Source: Lojkania enalia (taxonomy: Eukaryota > Ascomycota > Dothideomycetes > Pleosporales). Taken from it: 64,000 bases of DNA. The stretch's first letter is position 1. Each line of letters starts with the position of its first letter. The stretch spans positions 93,247 to 157,246 of the forward strand of contig ML986682.1 in NCBI GenBank assembly GCA_010094045.1. Reading direction: 5' to 3'. Both the position numbers and the translations under genes were made by a program. Below are positions 24,171 through 36,417 of the stretch, piece by piece. Under the pieces are notes generated by a model that made no database searches, was not told where the DNA came from, and worked only from the letters and a program-made list of their open reading frames with translations.

Positions 24171-24749
24171 TTATATAGAAGAACTTAATACTACCAGTAA
24201 CGGCCTCTTTAATAATATCGCATTGATTGTTTATTTGAATATATCTAAGTCTGAGACACGCCCGATTTAGTTTAGGTTGTAATACTTATACACCGTTATA
24301 TTAAATTATTTAATTACCTAGACAGGATCTTAGAGACTTTCTATTAACCGAAGCTTTTAGATTTAGAACTTCCTATCCCCTACAATTAGAATTGCCTTCG
24401 GAAAAGCCGCGTAGAGTGCGCCTAGGTAGAAACTCAGAGACTACTAATAACCTATTAGAATCAGAGGCAACCGCCGATATCTGACTATAATTTACCTTCT
24501 AATTCTTATACTAGAACCGATATACGCGCAAGTCATAGTAAGAGTAAACTTCTATCTACGCGTATAGAACAACTGTTACCTCCTATAGGGGGCCTTATAA
24601 TAGGCGGACCCCTCTCTATAGGGCCTATAATAAAGAACCTATCTGATTTGGAGGGAAATTGGAGTAAATAAACTCTTGAGGAACAAATTGCAATTTTATA
24701 AGAGGAGATTATATACTTAACACGATAGAGAACTGTTAGTCCTAATTAA

Positions 24750-25770
24750 CCTCTATAAACTACTAAATTAGAACCGATAATGCGTTGAAAAACTTTTACA
24801 ACTCCCCCAGTAAGAAACCTCTCAGCCACTCCTAAGCCCCCTTAAGCCTACCTTACTAAACGTACGCTTAAGATCGAAAGCCTTATAGATGGTAATAAAC
24901 CTATATTTAAATAATAGCGAACCTCGATCCTAGACCGACTTAAGATTAATATAGATTACTATCGGACAGAGCGTATACGTATAGCGTTAGTATAGAGACA
25001 CACCTCTGGTACTGCGAAAGGGTATCTAGAGCTAAAATACCTAGCTAAATTAGACTAGTATCGGTTTAAGAATGCCGAAGAAATAATTTCGCTTCTATAA
25101 TTGTATTTTATTATAGGTAATAAAGAGATAGAGGCGCGATAGGCGTTTTAGGTTCTAAAGATAAATAAGAGAGAAGCGTTCCCAACTTTTAAAGCTCGCT
25201 TTATTAGTACAGCTATTAGGGGATCCGTACCCTAATTTGAGTAGTTCTTCTATTTATAGGATAAGATTCTCCCCAGCCTAAGGATACTAAACCTTAGCTT
25301 TAAGCTTATATAGAAAGGCTCTTTTAATGCTATAGTTGCCTACTTAACAGCCTACGATATAGAAAGGAGGAGCGTTTCTAACCTCCTAAAATAAACTGTT
25401 AGCCTATAGGTTGCAGCTAAAATAAATTTAGATTAGTACTAGAAGGCTTCTAAGAGTTTATCTAAGGTAACCTACAATCTAATACCACCTCAATCTACTC
25501 TAGTATTAACACCTTATTCTACTACAATCGCTCCCTGATAACCCAGCAAGACTCTTATACCTGAAAGGCATACGACCCCAGGAAATTGCTACAACTATAG
25601 TAAACCAGGATACTTTATAAACGAATATACAGTCCTTAAAGTATAAGAGATAGAGGTTAAATAAGAGAAGATTAAGGAAGAAGAGTTCCTAGACGTAAAT
25701 AAGTACCACCCAGATGGTTCTCGGGTAGGAAATAGAGACGCCTAGGAAAACTCTCCATCTTAGGCTTAAG
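24750..25770 (+). pseudogene. gag of gypsy copy A
   Basis: This is a Ty3-type Gag of about 330 residues. From the N-terminus: KRTLKIESLIDGNKPIFK, DRLKINIDYYRTERIRIALV, GYLELKYLAKLD-YRFKNAEE, REAFPTFKARFISTAIRG, LNLSFKLI-KGSFNAIVAYLT, a Pro/Ser/Thr linker, and the CCHC knuckle CYNYSKPGYFINEY at 25587-25628. In the knuckle only the first Cys survives; the other Cys and the His are Tyr through TG-to-TA or CA-to-TA. It would form particles and package the RNA. Stops at former Trp/Gln codons make it a pseudogene. The leader 24171-24750 shows nothing else. Confidence 0.85.
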
Positions 25771-25779
25771 TAAGTACAA

Positions 25780-28700
25780 CTTATCAAATATCGATTTATC
25801 GTATTTGTTTAGAGGAAAGTACTTCTAAATCCCTACCGTTCTATATTTAAAAGGTGTTAGTGTATAACTAAACGCCCTTGTTAATATAGGCGCCCAAGGC
25901 TTCCTATTTCTTAATTCTACAGTAGCTAGATTACTCTCCTAAGCCCTATATATATTAATACAGCGCTTACCCTTTAAAATTACCGTTAAAGGTTTTCAGG
26001 ACCGAATCTAAACCCTAGTTAATTAGTATATCTACTTATACCTGCGAATTAATAGGAGAACTATCTAAAACTACCTATTTGTTATTATAGATCTAGGTAC
26101 TTAGAATTGTATTATTAGTATTAAATAGTTACGTTGTTTTCAACTCCTACTAGATACGGATAAGAATTGGATTATATAGCCCTCTAAGTATCCTGCTACT
26201 TATAATCCTTCACCTCCTCTTCTTATACAATTAACTCAGCCAGTACGTGATAAGGAAGTAGAGCTAGATATCCGGCGACGCGACGCTCTATAGGAAAAGG
26301 ACTAGTATTGGTAGTCCTATAGTCCGACTATCTATTATATTAAGGGTCTACTAAGACTGCTAAAACTATATCAGTTTCCTATAGCCTATAGTCTAAATAA
26401 GCTTAGAGCTCCTATACGCCCGTATAAAATAAAGTCCGAACCTAATCCGAAGAAAGTCTATTCTCCTATTATCGCTCTTATCTCAGCTAATACTTTCCAC
26501 TTTAATATAAAGAGGAAAGAGAACGAGTTTTTCTCTACGTCTCTATACGAAATCGAGCAGCTGATTAAAGATAAGTAAGCCCTAGAGCTAGAAGATAAGG
26601 CTGAAAACGAAGTACTAGTAAATCTCCGATTACTATCCGAATACTATAGGTATCGGGATATATTTAGCAAAACTGCGGCTTATTAATTACTAGAATACTA
26701 TTCTTACAATTATAAGATTATCCTTACAGAACTCCTCCCTAATAGTTACAGCCTGTTGTATAAGTAGAACGTTAAGGAGCTGGAAGCAACTAAAAAGTAT
26801 ATTATAGATAATCTACGGTATAGGTATATCGAGTAGAGTCGGAGCTCCTTTATATCTCTAATCCTTTACGTCCGTAAACTTAATAGTAACCTGTATATCT
26901 GCGTAGATTATTGTAAACTTAATACTCTTACCTGTAAGGACGTATATCCAATACTACGCATAGATGAACTCCTGTCTAGGCCTACTAAGGTAATAATCTT
27001 TACTAAGTTTAACATTCGTGCGGCCTTTAATAAGATTAGGATAGACCCTAGTTCTAAGAAATATACTACCTTTCAGACTCGATACGGAACCTATAAGTAT
27101 AAAGTTCTACCTTTTAGATTATATAACAGCCCAGCAACTTACCAGCACTATATAAACGACGTACTAATCGACTACCTGGATAACTTCTATATTACTTACC
27201 TAGACAACATCCTTATCTACTCGGAAGACGAGGCGATATATACTATCTATATTAAGAAAGTTCTTAAGAGATTATATTAAGTAGGGTTATAAGTTGATAT
27301 TAAGAAGAGCGAATTCCATGTTACCCGAACTAAATACCTTAGCTACATCCTTTTAAACAAAGGCCTTAAGGTTAATCTAGAGAAGGTAGAAGTACTGCGC
27401 AACTAGCAGCTACCTACTACCGTAACGGGTGTGAAATCCTTCTTAGGTTTTACTAGATTCTATTAACAGTTCGTACCGGAATTCTTGCGTGTCGTAAAGC
27501 TAATTATCGTACTATAGAGCCCTACAACCCCTTTCGTATGGATTTCGGAATGTGACATTACCTTTAAGAAATTGAAGTTAGCCCTGTTGAGTATACCTAC
27601 TCTCTGCCACTTTGACCCTGCGTTAGAAACAAAAATGGAAACTAATACCTCTGATAGAGTAGTTGCAGGAGTACTGTTATAGAAACATCCCGACGGAAAA
27701 TAGTACCCTATAGCGTTCTACAGCAAGGTTCTATCCGGTTTGGAACTGAACTGGGAGATCCACGATAAGGAACTGTTCGCAATCGTTACTGCGTTTAAGT
27801 AATAGAGGGCAGAACTTACTTCGGTAGCTACTAGGACTCTAGTATACACCGATTATCGCTCACTCGAATATTTCATAACTACGAAGGTACTTAATGCTCG
27901 TTAAGTTCGTTGGACCGAGGAATTAGCTCAGTATCAGTTCCGAATCGAGTATACCCCGCAAGTATCGGATAGAGAACAGACTACTCCTCTACGATAATCG
28001 CTTATATATTCTATTAGATTCAGGCCTTTGTACGCGACTTATACGAGAGGCTTACGATTAAGTATCCTCCGCACACCTAAGTGCTACTAAAACCTATCAA
28101 CTACTGTCCCGGAAGTACTACTAGAAGGGTATAGAGGCTACTTATAAACGATATATACGGAATTGCATCCTATACCGTAAAGCTTATCCGATACAAACCC
28201 GAACCCTAGGTTTTATCCACCTACTTCCTATACTAAATCGACTAATATAATATCTGTACATTAACTTTAAGGATTTTCCTATAGATAAGTCCGGATACAA
28301 TTAGATTATGGTGGTAATTGATCGCCTGTCTAAATAAGCGGTATCTATTCCCTGCTATCGTATAATTGACGCACGGGGAATAGCCGAATTGTTTATTTAA
28401 TAGGTGTACCGCTTTAGCTATACGCCCGAAACCATTATTTTAGACTAAGGACCTTAGTTTATATCCAGTTTCTGGTCTAAATTCTGCTGTATCTTAGGCG
28501 TAAAGATTAAACTATCTACTGCTTATTATAAAGAGACTGACGGATAGATGGAGATTATAAACAAGTACATCGATCAGAGACTGCACCCTTTCGTATCCTT
28601 CTACTAGAACAACTAGAGTTCTCTATTACCTATAATTAACCGAGTACAAGCGACTCTACCCTATACAACTATTAGAATGTCCCTATATTAGATCCTATAC

Positions 28701-29400
28701 GGATCTAAGCCCTGTTAGAGTTGGGATTGGAAATATTCCGTTAATCCTATTACCGTAACAGACAAATTAAATCGTAAGGACGCCTTAGCTCTAGTAACTC
28801 GTATATATGCAGCCTGGGAAACCGTAAAAGCTAATATTAAGAAGGCTTAGGATCGCATGTAATCTGTTATTAACTATTACCAGCGACCGATTGATTAGTA
28901 GATTAGTAATATAGTCTACTTAAATACTAAGAACCTTACGGTCTAGAGACCGAGCCGAAAACTATCCGATTAATAGGAGGGCCCTTTTAAAGTACTAGAA
29001 CAGGTTGGAAACTCGTACCGTCTATAGCTACCCCTAGAGTTGAGAATATATAATGTTTTCGCACCAAACCTGCTGTATAAGAACCCCCAGGACCCTTTAC
29101 TAGGGTAAGAAGCTCCGAAACCACCTACTATCGCTATTAAGGGGGTAGAAGAGTAGGAGGTTAAGGAAATACTGGCCAGTAAGCTGTATCGCAAGACCCT
29201 CAAATACTGTATAAAATGGGTAGAATACAATTCTAACCCGGTCTAATATAAAGCCTTAAATTTTATAGGTTCGCCTTATAAACTGAGAGCTTTTTATAAT
29301 AAGTATCCGAATCAGCCAGGACTCCTAAGAGCCTTAACTAAATAGATTAAGGTATATAAGGATGGTATAGAAAATATAGATTACCTGGTAGACGATAATA
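25780..29400 (+). pseudogene. pol of gypsy copy A with chromodomain
   Basis: Domains in order: protease with LVNIGAQGF at 25877-25903 (active site DTG changed to NIG); RT 26700-27350 with LNSNLYICVDYCKLN, ILRIDELLSRP and YLDNILIYS at 27197-27223 (YLDD changed to YLDN); RNase H 27600-27950 with LNWEIHDKELFAIV; a deletion junction at about 27958; integrase zinc-binding HLSATKTYQLLSRKYYWKGM at about 28075; core with IMVVIDRLSK, FISSFWSKF and TDG-MEIINKYI; and a C-terminal chromodomain (29120-29310) with EVKEILASKLYRKTLKY and KWVEYNSNPV. The chromodomain would steer insertion to chromatin marks. Several in-frame TAG/TAA remain. Confidence 0.9.
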
Positions 29401-29578
29401 TATAAGAGTTGAGTAGTGGATTTAAAAACTAAAGTACAGGCCCGAAATTACTCCTCTATAAAATCTGGAGGGTCTAATAGCAGGCTGTTAGATACCTCCC
29501 TAGTCCTCTCCTCCTCTACTCTCCTTTCCCTTCTTTCCCTCCGGACTCCCCCCGAACCTCCTCTACCTTATCTTTAAC

Positions 29579-29932
29579 TGCCTAAGAGCGCCGCGATATC
29601 AGCCTAAAGGCTAGATACTAGAGCCTTTAGGGCTGAAACCTAACGGAGTAACTTAGTATTCTAGTAGAATAAAGCCACCTAGATACTGGCTGTAGGAAGA
29701 CTATCTTTCTAACTCTTTACAACCTAGGCTATAAGCGCTAGGCTGTAAGCGGACTTTAAAATAGCCTTAAAGGCCACCTTTTTATCCTCCTTATCCCCTG
29801 CATATCGGGCCGCCGCCTATAGTTCGAGATGGCCCCGGAGGACTAGAAACTCCTCCTTACAGTAGGAGGGGATCTATAAGTACGTTAGTAGTAAGTACCC
29901 TACTAGTATTAGATGCGATTCGTACGGGGTTG
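29579..29932 (+). repeat. 354-bp block, first copy, left of the gap
   Basis: It is identical, base for base, to 29943-30296 on the other side of the N run. Copies B and C hold this block only once. It is most likely an overlap between two contigs that was not merged, and not a biological duplication. Confidence 0.9.
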
Positions 29933-29942
29933 NNNNNNNNNN
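29933..29942. other. Assembly gap (10 N)
   Basis: Ten N between two identical 354-bp blocks. The fixed length of 10 suggests a scaffolding placeholder, so the coordinates after it are probably too large by 364. Confidence 0.98.
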
Positions 29943-30296
29943 TGCCTAAGAGCGCCGCGATATCAGCCTAAAGGCTAGATACTAGAGCCTTTAGGGCTGA
30001 AACCTAACGGAGTAACTTAGTATTCTAGTAGAATAAAGCCACCTAGATACTGGCTGTAGGAAGACTATCTTTCTAACTCTTTACAACCTAGGCTATAAGC
30101 GCTAGGCTGTAAGCGGACTTTAAAATAGCCTTAAAGGCCACCTTTTTATCCTCCTTATCCCCTGCATATCGGGCCGCCGCCTATAGTTCGAGATGGCCCC
30201 GGAGGACTAGAAACTCCTCCTTACAGTAGGAGGGGATCTATAAGTACGTTAGTAGTAAGTACCCTACTAGTATTAGATGCGATTCGTACGGGGTTG
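29943..30296 (+). repeat. 354-bp block, second copy, right of the gap
   Basis: Identical to 29579-29932. After it the sequence continues as in B and C (TACTTTT...ATAAGG) to the polypurine tract. Confidence 0.9.
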
Positions 30297-30873
30297 TACT
30301 TTTCATTTTATAAGGTGCAATACTCGCATTTTTTTAATCTTAGGGACTGAAAGATAAATATCACGCGCCGCCTGCGGGCGAGCGTGTATATAGCCTAAAG
30401 GTAGATAACCTGAAAGGCCTCTAAAAAGGCTCTAGAAGGCGGGCGGAGTAGCATATTAATTAATTTTTTCTATAAGGCGTTAGCGATACTTTAATAATTA
30501 ACGGTTCTAGGGACGCGCAACAATACGTACGGAGTAGAAGTTATTGTTTAGTTAAGGAAGCTTAGTTGACAGCGATCTAGTGATATACTAAGGCTGGCAA
30601 ACGCTCGTTACTATACGCGATGAAATTGCAATATCAACAAACCGTTACAATAGTAGTTACTAGCTAATATATAGGTCAATTACACTCACCGCGAAAAACC
30701 TTACTTAATATTATGTTAATAAACGCATCTCTATAAGCAACCGCGCATATTAGCCCTTACTAGTAAATACCTCCTCGAAGAAATTTCTTTATACTGGAAC
30801 CTATCCGTAATAGCCCCGATTCCCTCCCGAACCAGTATAGATAGGGACTATTAGCCTATAAGGAGGGGGGTAG

Positions 30874-31152
30874 TATAATAATACAAAGAAATCGTTCCAC
30901 GAAAAGCTTTATATACAACCTTATCCCAAAGCTTTTCGCTTATCTTATCCTACCCCCAGTTCTACCCCTTTTCCCTTCCGTATATAGTTGTATACTCCCT
31001 TATAAGTAGCTTAGTAGTTCTTCTATATCCTTTCGTATAAGGCCTATAGGTGTTAATAGAATTCCCAGGTCCCTAATCCCCCACACACTTCTATATACCT
31101 CTAAGTAGATTCGTGCTGCATTTGGACCTATTATCTTGCCTGCGCCGTTACA
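30874..31152 (+). repeat. 3' LTR of gypsy copy A (279 bp)
   Basis: It is preceded by the polypurine tract AAGGAGGGGGGTAG at 30860-30873. It begins TATAATAATAC and ends GCGCCGTTACA. The TSD CTAGT follows at 31153-31157, after which gag of B resumes. Confidence 0.92.
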
Positions 31153-31157
31153 CTAGT

Positions 31158-34100
31158 AAGACTCTTATACCTAAAAGGTATACGACTTTAGGTAATTACT
31201 ATAACTATAGTAAACTAGAATACTTTATAAACGAATATATAGTCCTTAAAGTATAAAAGATAGAAGTTAAATAAGAGAAGATTAAGGAAGAAGAATTTTT
31301 AGACGTAAATAAGTACCACCTAGATAGTTCTTAGGTGGGAAATAGAGATACCTAAAAAAACTCTCTATTCTAGGCTTAAGTAGATATAACTTATTAAATA
31401 TTAATTTATTATATTTATTTAGAGGAAAGTATTTCTAAATCCCTACTATTCTATATTTAAAAGGTATTAGTATATAATTAAATGCTCTTATTAATACTAG
31501 CGCTTAAGGCTTTCTATTCCTTAATTCTATAGTAGCTAGATTACTTTCCTAAACCCTATATATATCGATATAGTACTTACCCTTTAAAATTACCGTTAAA
31601 GGTTTTTAAGACTAAATTTAAACCCTAGTTAATTAGTATATCTACTTATACCTGTAAATTAATAGAAGAATTATCTAAAACTATCTATTTATTATTATAA
31701 ATCTAGGTATTTAAGATTGTATTATTAGTATTAAATAATTATATTATTTTCAACTCCAGCTAGATATAGATAAGAATCGGATTATATAGCTCTCTAAGTA
31801 TCTTACTATTTATAATCCTTTACCTCCTCTTCTTATATAATTAACTTAGCTAGTATATAATAAGAAAGTAGAGCTAGATATCTAGCAACGCGACGCTTTA
31901 TAGGAAAAGAACTAGTATTAATAGTCCTACAGTCCGACTATCTATTATATTAAAAGTCTACTAAGACTACTAAAACTATATTAGTCTCTTATAGCTTATA
32001 GTCTAAATAAGCTTAAAGCTCCTATATACCCGCATATAATAAAGTCTAAACCTAATCTAAAGAAAGTCTATTCTCCTATTATTATTCTTATCTTAGCTAA
32101 TACTTTCTACTTTAATATAAAGAGAAAAGAGAACGAGTTTTTCTCTACGTCTCTATACGAAATCGAGCAGCTAATTAAAGATAAGTAAACTCTAGAGCTA
32201 GAAGATAAGGCTAAAAACGAAATACTAGTAAATCTCTAATTACTATTTAAATATTATAGGTATTAGAATATATTTAGTAAAACTACGGCTTATTAATTAC
32301 TAGAATACTACCCTTATAATTATAAAATTGTTTTTATAGAACCCCTCCCTAATAGTTACAGCCTATTATATAAGTAGAATATTAAGGAGTTAAAGGTAAC
32401 TAAAAAGTATATTATAGATAATCTATAGTATAAATATATTAAGTAGAGTTAAAGCCTTTTTATATTTCTAATCCTTTATATCTATAAACCTAATAGTAAC
32501 CTATATATCTACGTAGATTATTATAAACTTAATACTCTTATTTATAAGAACGTATATCTGATACTATATATAGATAAACTTCTATCTAGACCTACTAAAG
32601 TAGCAATTTTTACTAAGTTTAATATTCGTGCAGCCTTTAATAAGATTAGAATAGACTCTAGTTCTAAAGAATATACTATCTTTTAGACTTAATATAGAAC
32701 CTATAAGTATAAAGTTCTACCTTTTAGATTATATAACAGCCTAGCAACTTACTAGTATTATATAAATAACGTACTAATTAACTACTTAGATAACTTCTAT
32801 ATCGCTTATCTAGATAATATCCTTATCTATTTAGAAGACGAGGTAATATATACTATCTACGTTAAGAAAGTTCTTAAGAGATTATATTAAGCAGGGTTAT
32901 AAGTTAATATTAAAAAGAGCGAATTCTATATTACCTGAACTAAATATCTTAGCTATATCCTCTTAAATAAAGGCTTTAAAGTTAATCTAGAGAAGGTAGA
33001 AGTACTGCGTAACTAGCAGCTACCTACTACTATAACGGGTATAAAATTCTTCTTAGGTTTTACTAGATTCTACCGACAGTTTATACTAGAATTCTCGCGT
33101 GTTATAAAGCTAATTATCGTACTATAAAACCCTACAACCCCTTTTATATAGACTTTAGAATATAATATTACCTTTAAGAAATTAAAGTCAGCCTTATTAA
33201 GTATACCTACTCTCTACTATTTTAACCCTACGTTAGAAATAAAAATGGAAACTAATACCTCTAATAGAGTAGTTATAGGAGTACTATTATAGAAATATCC
33301 TAATAGAAAATAGTACTCTATAGTATTCTATAGTAAGGTTCTATCTAGTTTAGAACTAAACTAAGAAATTTATAATAAGAAACTATTCGCAATTATTACT
33401 ACGTTTAAATAATAGAGGGTAGAATTTACTTTAGTAGCTACTAAGACTCTAGTATATACTAATTATTACTTACTTAAATATTTTATAACTATAAAGGTAC
33501 TTAATACTTATTAAGTTTATTAGACTAAGAAATTAGCTTAGTATTAGTTCTAAATCGAGTATACCTTAAATAAGAATAATACTAGAGTAGATATCCTTAG
33601 TTATCGCGAATAAGATATAGAAAACTTAAAAGCAGCTTAAACTGATAACTAGTTAAAAGTCCTATTTAAACCGTATCAACTTTACCCCCGAATTAATACT
33701 AAATTAGTCTAGTCCTATATTACTTAAATAACAACTTAAGCGGTTATACTAAACGTTATTAAAGGCTAGGAGTAGGTTATATTACTAGACTCTCTAGAGT
33801 TAATTAACGTATTACTATAAAAAAACTAAGTCTCCTTTATATAGGAATATATACTTTTATCCTACAAGTATTAGATAGAGAATAAACTACTTCTCTATAA
33901 TAATCGCTTATATATTCTATTAGATTCAGGCCTTTACACACAGCTTATATAAGAGGCTTATAACTAAGTATCCTCCGCATACCTAAGTACTACTAAAACC
34001 TATTAGTTACTATCTTAGAAGTACTATTAGAAGGGTATAGAAGCTACTTATAAACGATATATATAGAATTATATCCTATACTATAAAGCTTATCTAATAT

Positions 34101-35340
34101 AAACCCAAACCCTAGGTTTTATCTACCTACTTTCTATACTAAATTAACTAATATAGTATCTATATATTAACTTTAAGAATTTCTCTATAGATAAGTCCGG
34201 ATATAATTAGATTATAGTAGTAATTAATCGCCTATCTAAACAAGTAGTATCTATTCTCTACTATCGTATAATTAACGCACGGGGAATAGCCAAATTATTT
34301 ATTTAATAGGTATACCGCTTTAGCTATATACCTAAAACTATTATTTTAGACTAAAGACCTTAGTTTATATCTAGTTTCTAGTCTAAATTCTACTATATCT
34401 TAGGCGTAAAGATTAAACTATCTACTATTTATTATAAAGAGATTAATAGATAGACAGAGATTATAAATAAATATATTGATTAGAGACTGCGTCCTTTTAT
34501 ATCCTTCTACTAGAATAACTAGAGTTCTCTATTACCTATAATCGACCGAGTATAAGCAACTCTACTCTATATAACTATTAGAATATCCCCGTATTAGATT
34601 CTATACAGATTTAAGCTCTATTAAAGTTAGAATTAAAAATATTCCGTTAATCCTATTACTATAACAGATAAATTAAATTATAAGAATATCTTAACTCTAG
34701 TAACTTATATATATATAGCCTAGGAAACCGTAAAAGCTAATATTAAAAAGGCTTAGGATAGTATATAATCTATTATTAACCGTTATTAGTAACCGATTAA
34801 TTAGTAGATTAGTAATATAGTCTACTTAAATACTAAGAACTTTACGGTCCAGAAACTAAGCTAAAAGCTATCCGATTAATAGAAGGGCCCTTTTAAAGTA
34901 CTAGAATAGGTTAGAAACTTATACTATTTATAGCTACTCTTAGGGTTGAGAATATATAATATCTTTATACTAAACCTACTATATAAAAACCCCTAGGACC
35001 TTCTACTAGGGTAAGAAGCTTTAAAACCACCCGCTATCGCTATTAAAAGGGTAGAAGAGTAGGAGGTTAAAGAAATACTAGCTAGTAAGCTGTATTATAA
35101 AACCCTTAAATACTATATAAAATAGGTAGGATATAATTCTAACCTAGTCTAATACAAAGCCTTAAATTTTATAGGTTTATTTTATAAGCTAAAAGCTTTT
35201 TATAATAAGTATCTAAATTAGCTAGAACCCTTAAAAGCTTTAACTAAATAGATTAAAGTATATAAGAATAGTATAGAGAATATAGATTACCTAGTAGATA
35301 ATAATATATAAGAGTTAAGTAGTAGATTTTTAAAAACTAA
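31158..35340 (+). pseudogene. gag end and pol of gypsy copy B
   Basis: This continues gag of B after the A insertion. It holds the knuckle (about 31190-31235), protease, RT with YLDNIL at 32807-32824, RNase H (about 33240-33560), the connector that A has lost (33560-33870), integrase (33870-34800) and a chromodomain-like end with EILASKLYYKTLKY (about 35075-35260). B carries far more TAG/TAA than A although the two are otherwise collinear. It shows what the family looks like after long exposure to RIP. Confidence 0.85.
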
Positions 35341-35469
35341 AGTATAGGCCTAAAATTACTCCTCTATAAAATCCGGAGGGTCTGATAGTAGGCTATTAGA
35401 TATCTCTCTAATTCTCTTCTCCTCTACTCTTCTTTCTCTTTCTTTCCTCCGGACTCCTCTTAAACCTCT

Positions 35470-35860
35470 TCTACTTCGTTTTTAGCCGCCTGAAAGTGCT
35501 GCGATATCAGCCTAAAAGCTAGATACTAGAGTCTCTAAGGCCGAAACCTAATAGAGCAATTTAGTACCCTAGTAGAATAAAACTACCTAGATACTAGCTA
35601 TAAGAAGGCTATCTTTCTAACTTCTTATAACCTAGGCTATAAGCGCTAGGCTGTAAGTAGATTCTAAAACAGCCTTAAAGGCTACCTTTTTATCCTCTTT
35701 ATCCCCTACGTATTAGGCTACTACTTATAGTTTAAGATGGCCCCGGAAGACTAGAAACTCCTCCTTACAGTAGAAGGAGATCTATAAATATATTAGTAGT
35801 AAATATTCTACTAGTATTAGATGCGATTTATACGGAGTTATACTTTTTATTTTATAAGGT
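35470..35860 (-). pseudogene. Accessory antisense frame of B
   Basis: This is the single-copy equivalent of the antisense frame in A (29570-29932). The minus strand again reads the DKKVAFKA-like and ADIAALS-like pieces, with more stops. Product unknown. The rest of the 3' region to the polypurine tract at 36404 (35860-36400) shows no further frame. Confidence 0.4.
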
Positions 35861-36417
35861 ATAATACTCGCATTTTTTTAATCTTAGAGACCGAAAGGAA
35901 AATATTATATACTGCCTACGGGCGAGTATATATATAGTTTAAAGGTAGATAACTTAGAAGGCCTCTAAAGAGGCTTTAAGAGGTAGGTAGAGTAGTATAT
36001 TAATTAATTTTTTCTATAAGGCGTTAATAATACTTTAATAATTAACAGTTCTAGGAACGTATAATAATATATATAGAGTAGAAGTTATTATTTAATTAAG
36101 AAAGCTTAGTTAACAGTAATCTAATAATATACTAAGGCTAGTAAACGCTTATTACTATACGCGATGAAACTGCAATATTAATAAACTATTATAATAGTAG
36201 TTACTAGCTAATATATAGGTTAATTATACTTACCGTAAAAAACCTTATTTAATATTACGTTAATAAACGCATCTCTATAGGCAACCGCGTATATTAGCTC
36301 TTACTAGTAAATACCTCCTCGAAGAAATTTCTTTATACTAGAATCTATTTATAATAGCCCTAATTCCCTCCCAAACCAGCGTAGATAGGGACTATCAGCC
36401 TATAAGAAGGGGGGTAG

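Larger units (their letters stand above)
29570..30296 (-). pseudogene. Accessory reading frame of A, antisense to pol
   Basis: I do not recognise the product. On the minus strand between the chromodomain and the 3' LTR a frame reads AGDKEDKKVAFKAILKSAYS, LALIA-VVKS, DSLPTASI-VALFY, TKLLR-VSALKALVSSL-ADIAALL. The same frame is readable in B (35470-35860) and C (40190-40520), with the same residues between stops. The C-terminal part has leucine-rich heptad-like spacing. Stops fall at positions that would be Trp or Gln before RIP. The copy is split by the assembly gap. Without a search I cannot say whether it was ever translated. Confidence 0.5.
23892..31152 (+). mobile_element. Ty3/gypsy copy A, innermost and best preserved
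   Basis: A has two 279-bp LTRs (23892-24170 and 30874-31152) and a perfect 5-bp TSD CTAGT (23887-23891 and 31153-31157). Its size is 7261 bp as assembled, or about 6897 bp if the duplicated 354 bp and the 10 N are removed. It lacks about 300 bp between RNase H and integrase that B and C have. Gag, protease, RT, RNase H, integrase and a chromodomain can all be read, with fewer stops than in any other gypsy copy here. Confidence 0.93.

Noticed and set aside
28970..29230. Open frame of 86 codons on the minus strand
   Set aside because: It lies opposite to the integrase end and chromodomain of A, is not kept in B or C, and looks like a shadow of pol.
29579..30296. Biological tandem duplication in A
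   Set aside because: The copies are identical, separated by exactly 10 N, and single in B and C; an assembly artefact is simpler.
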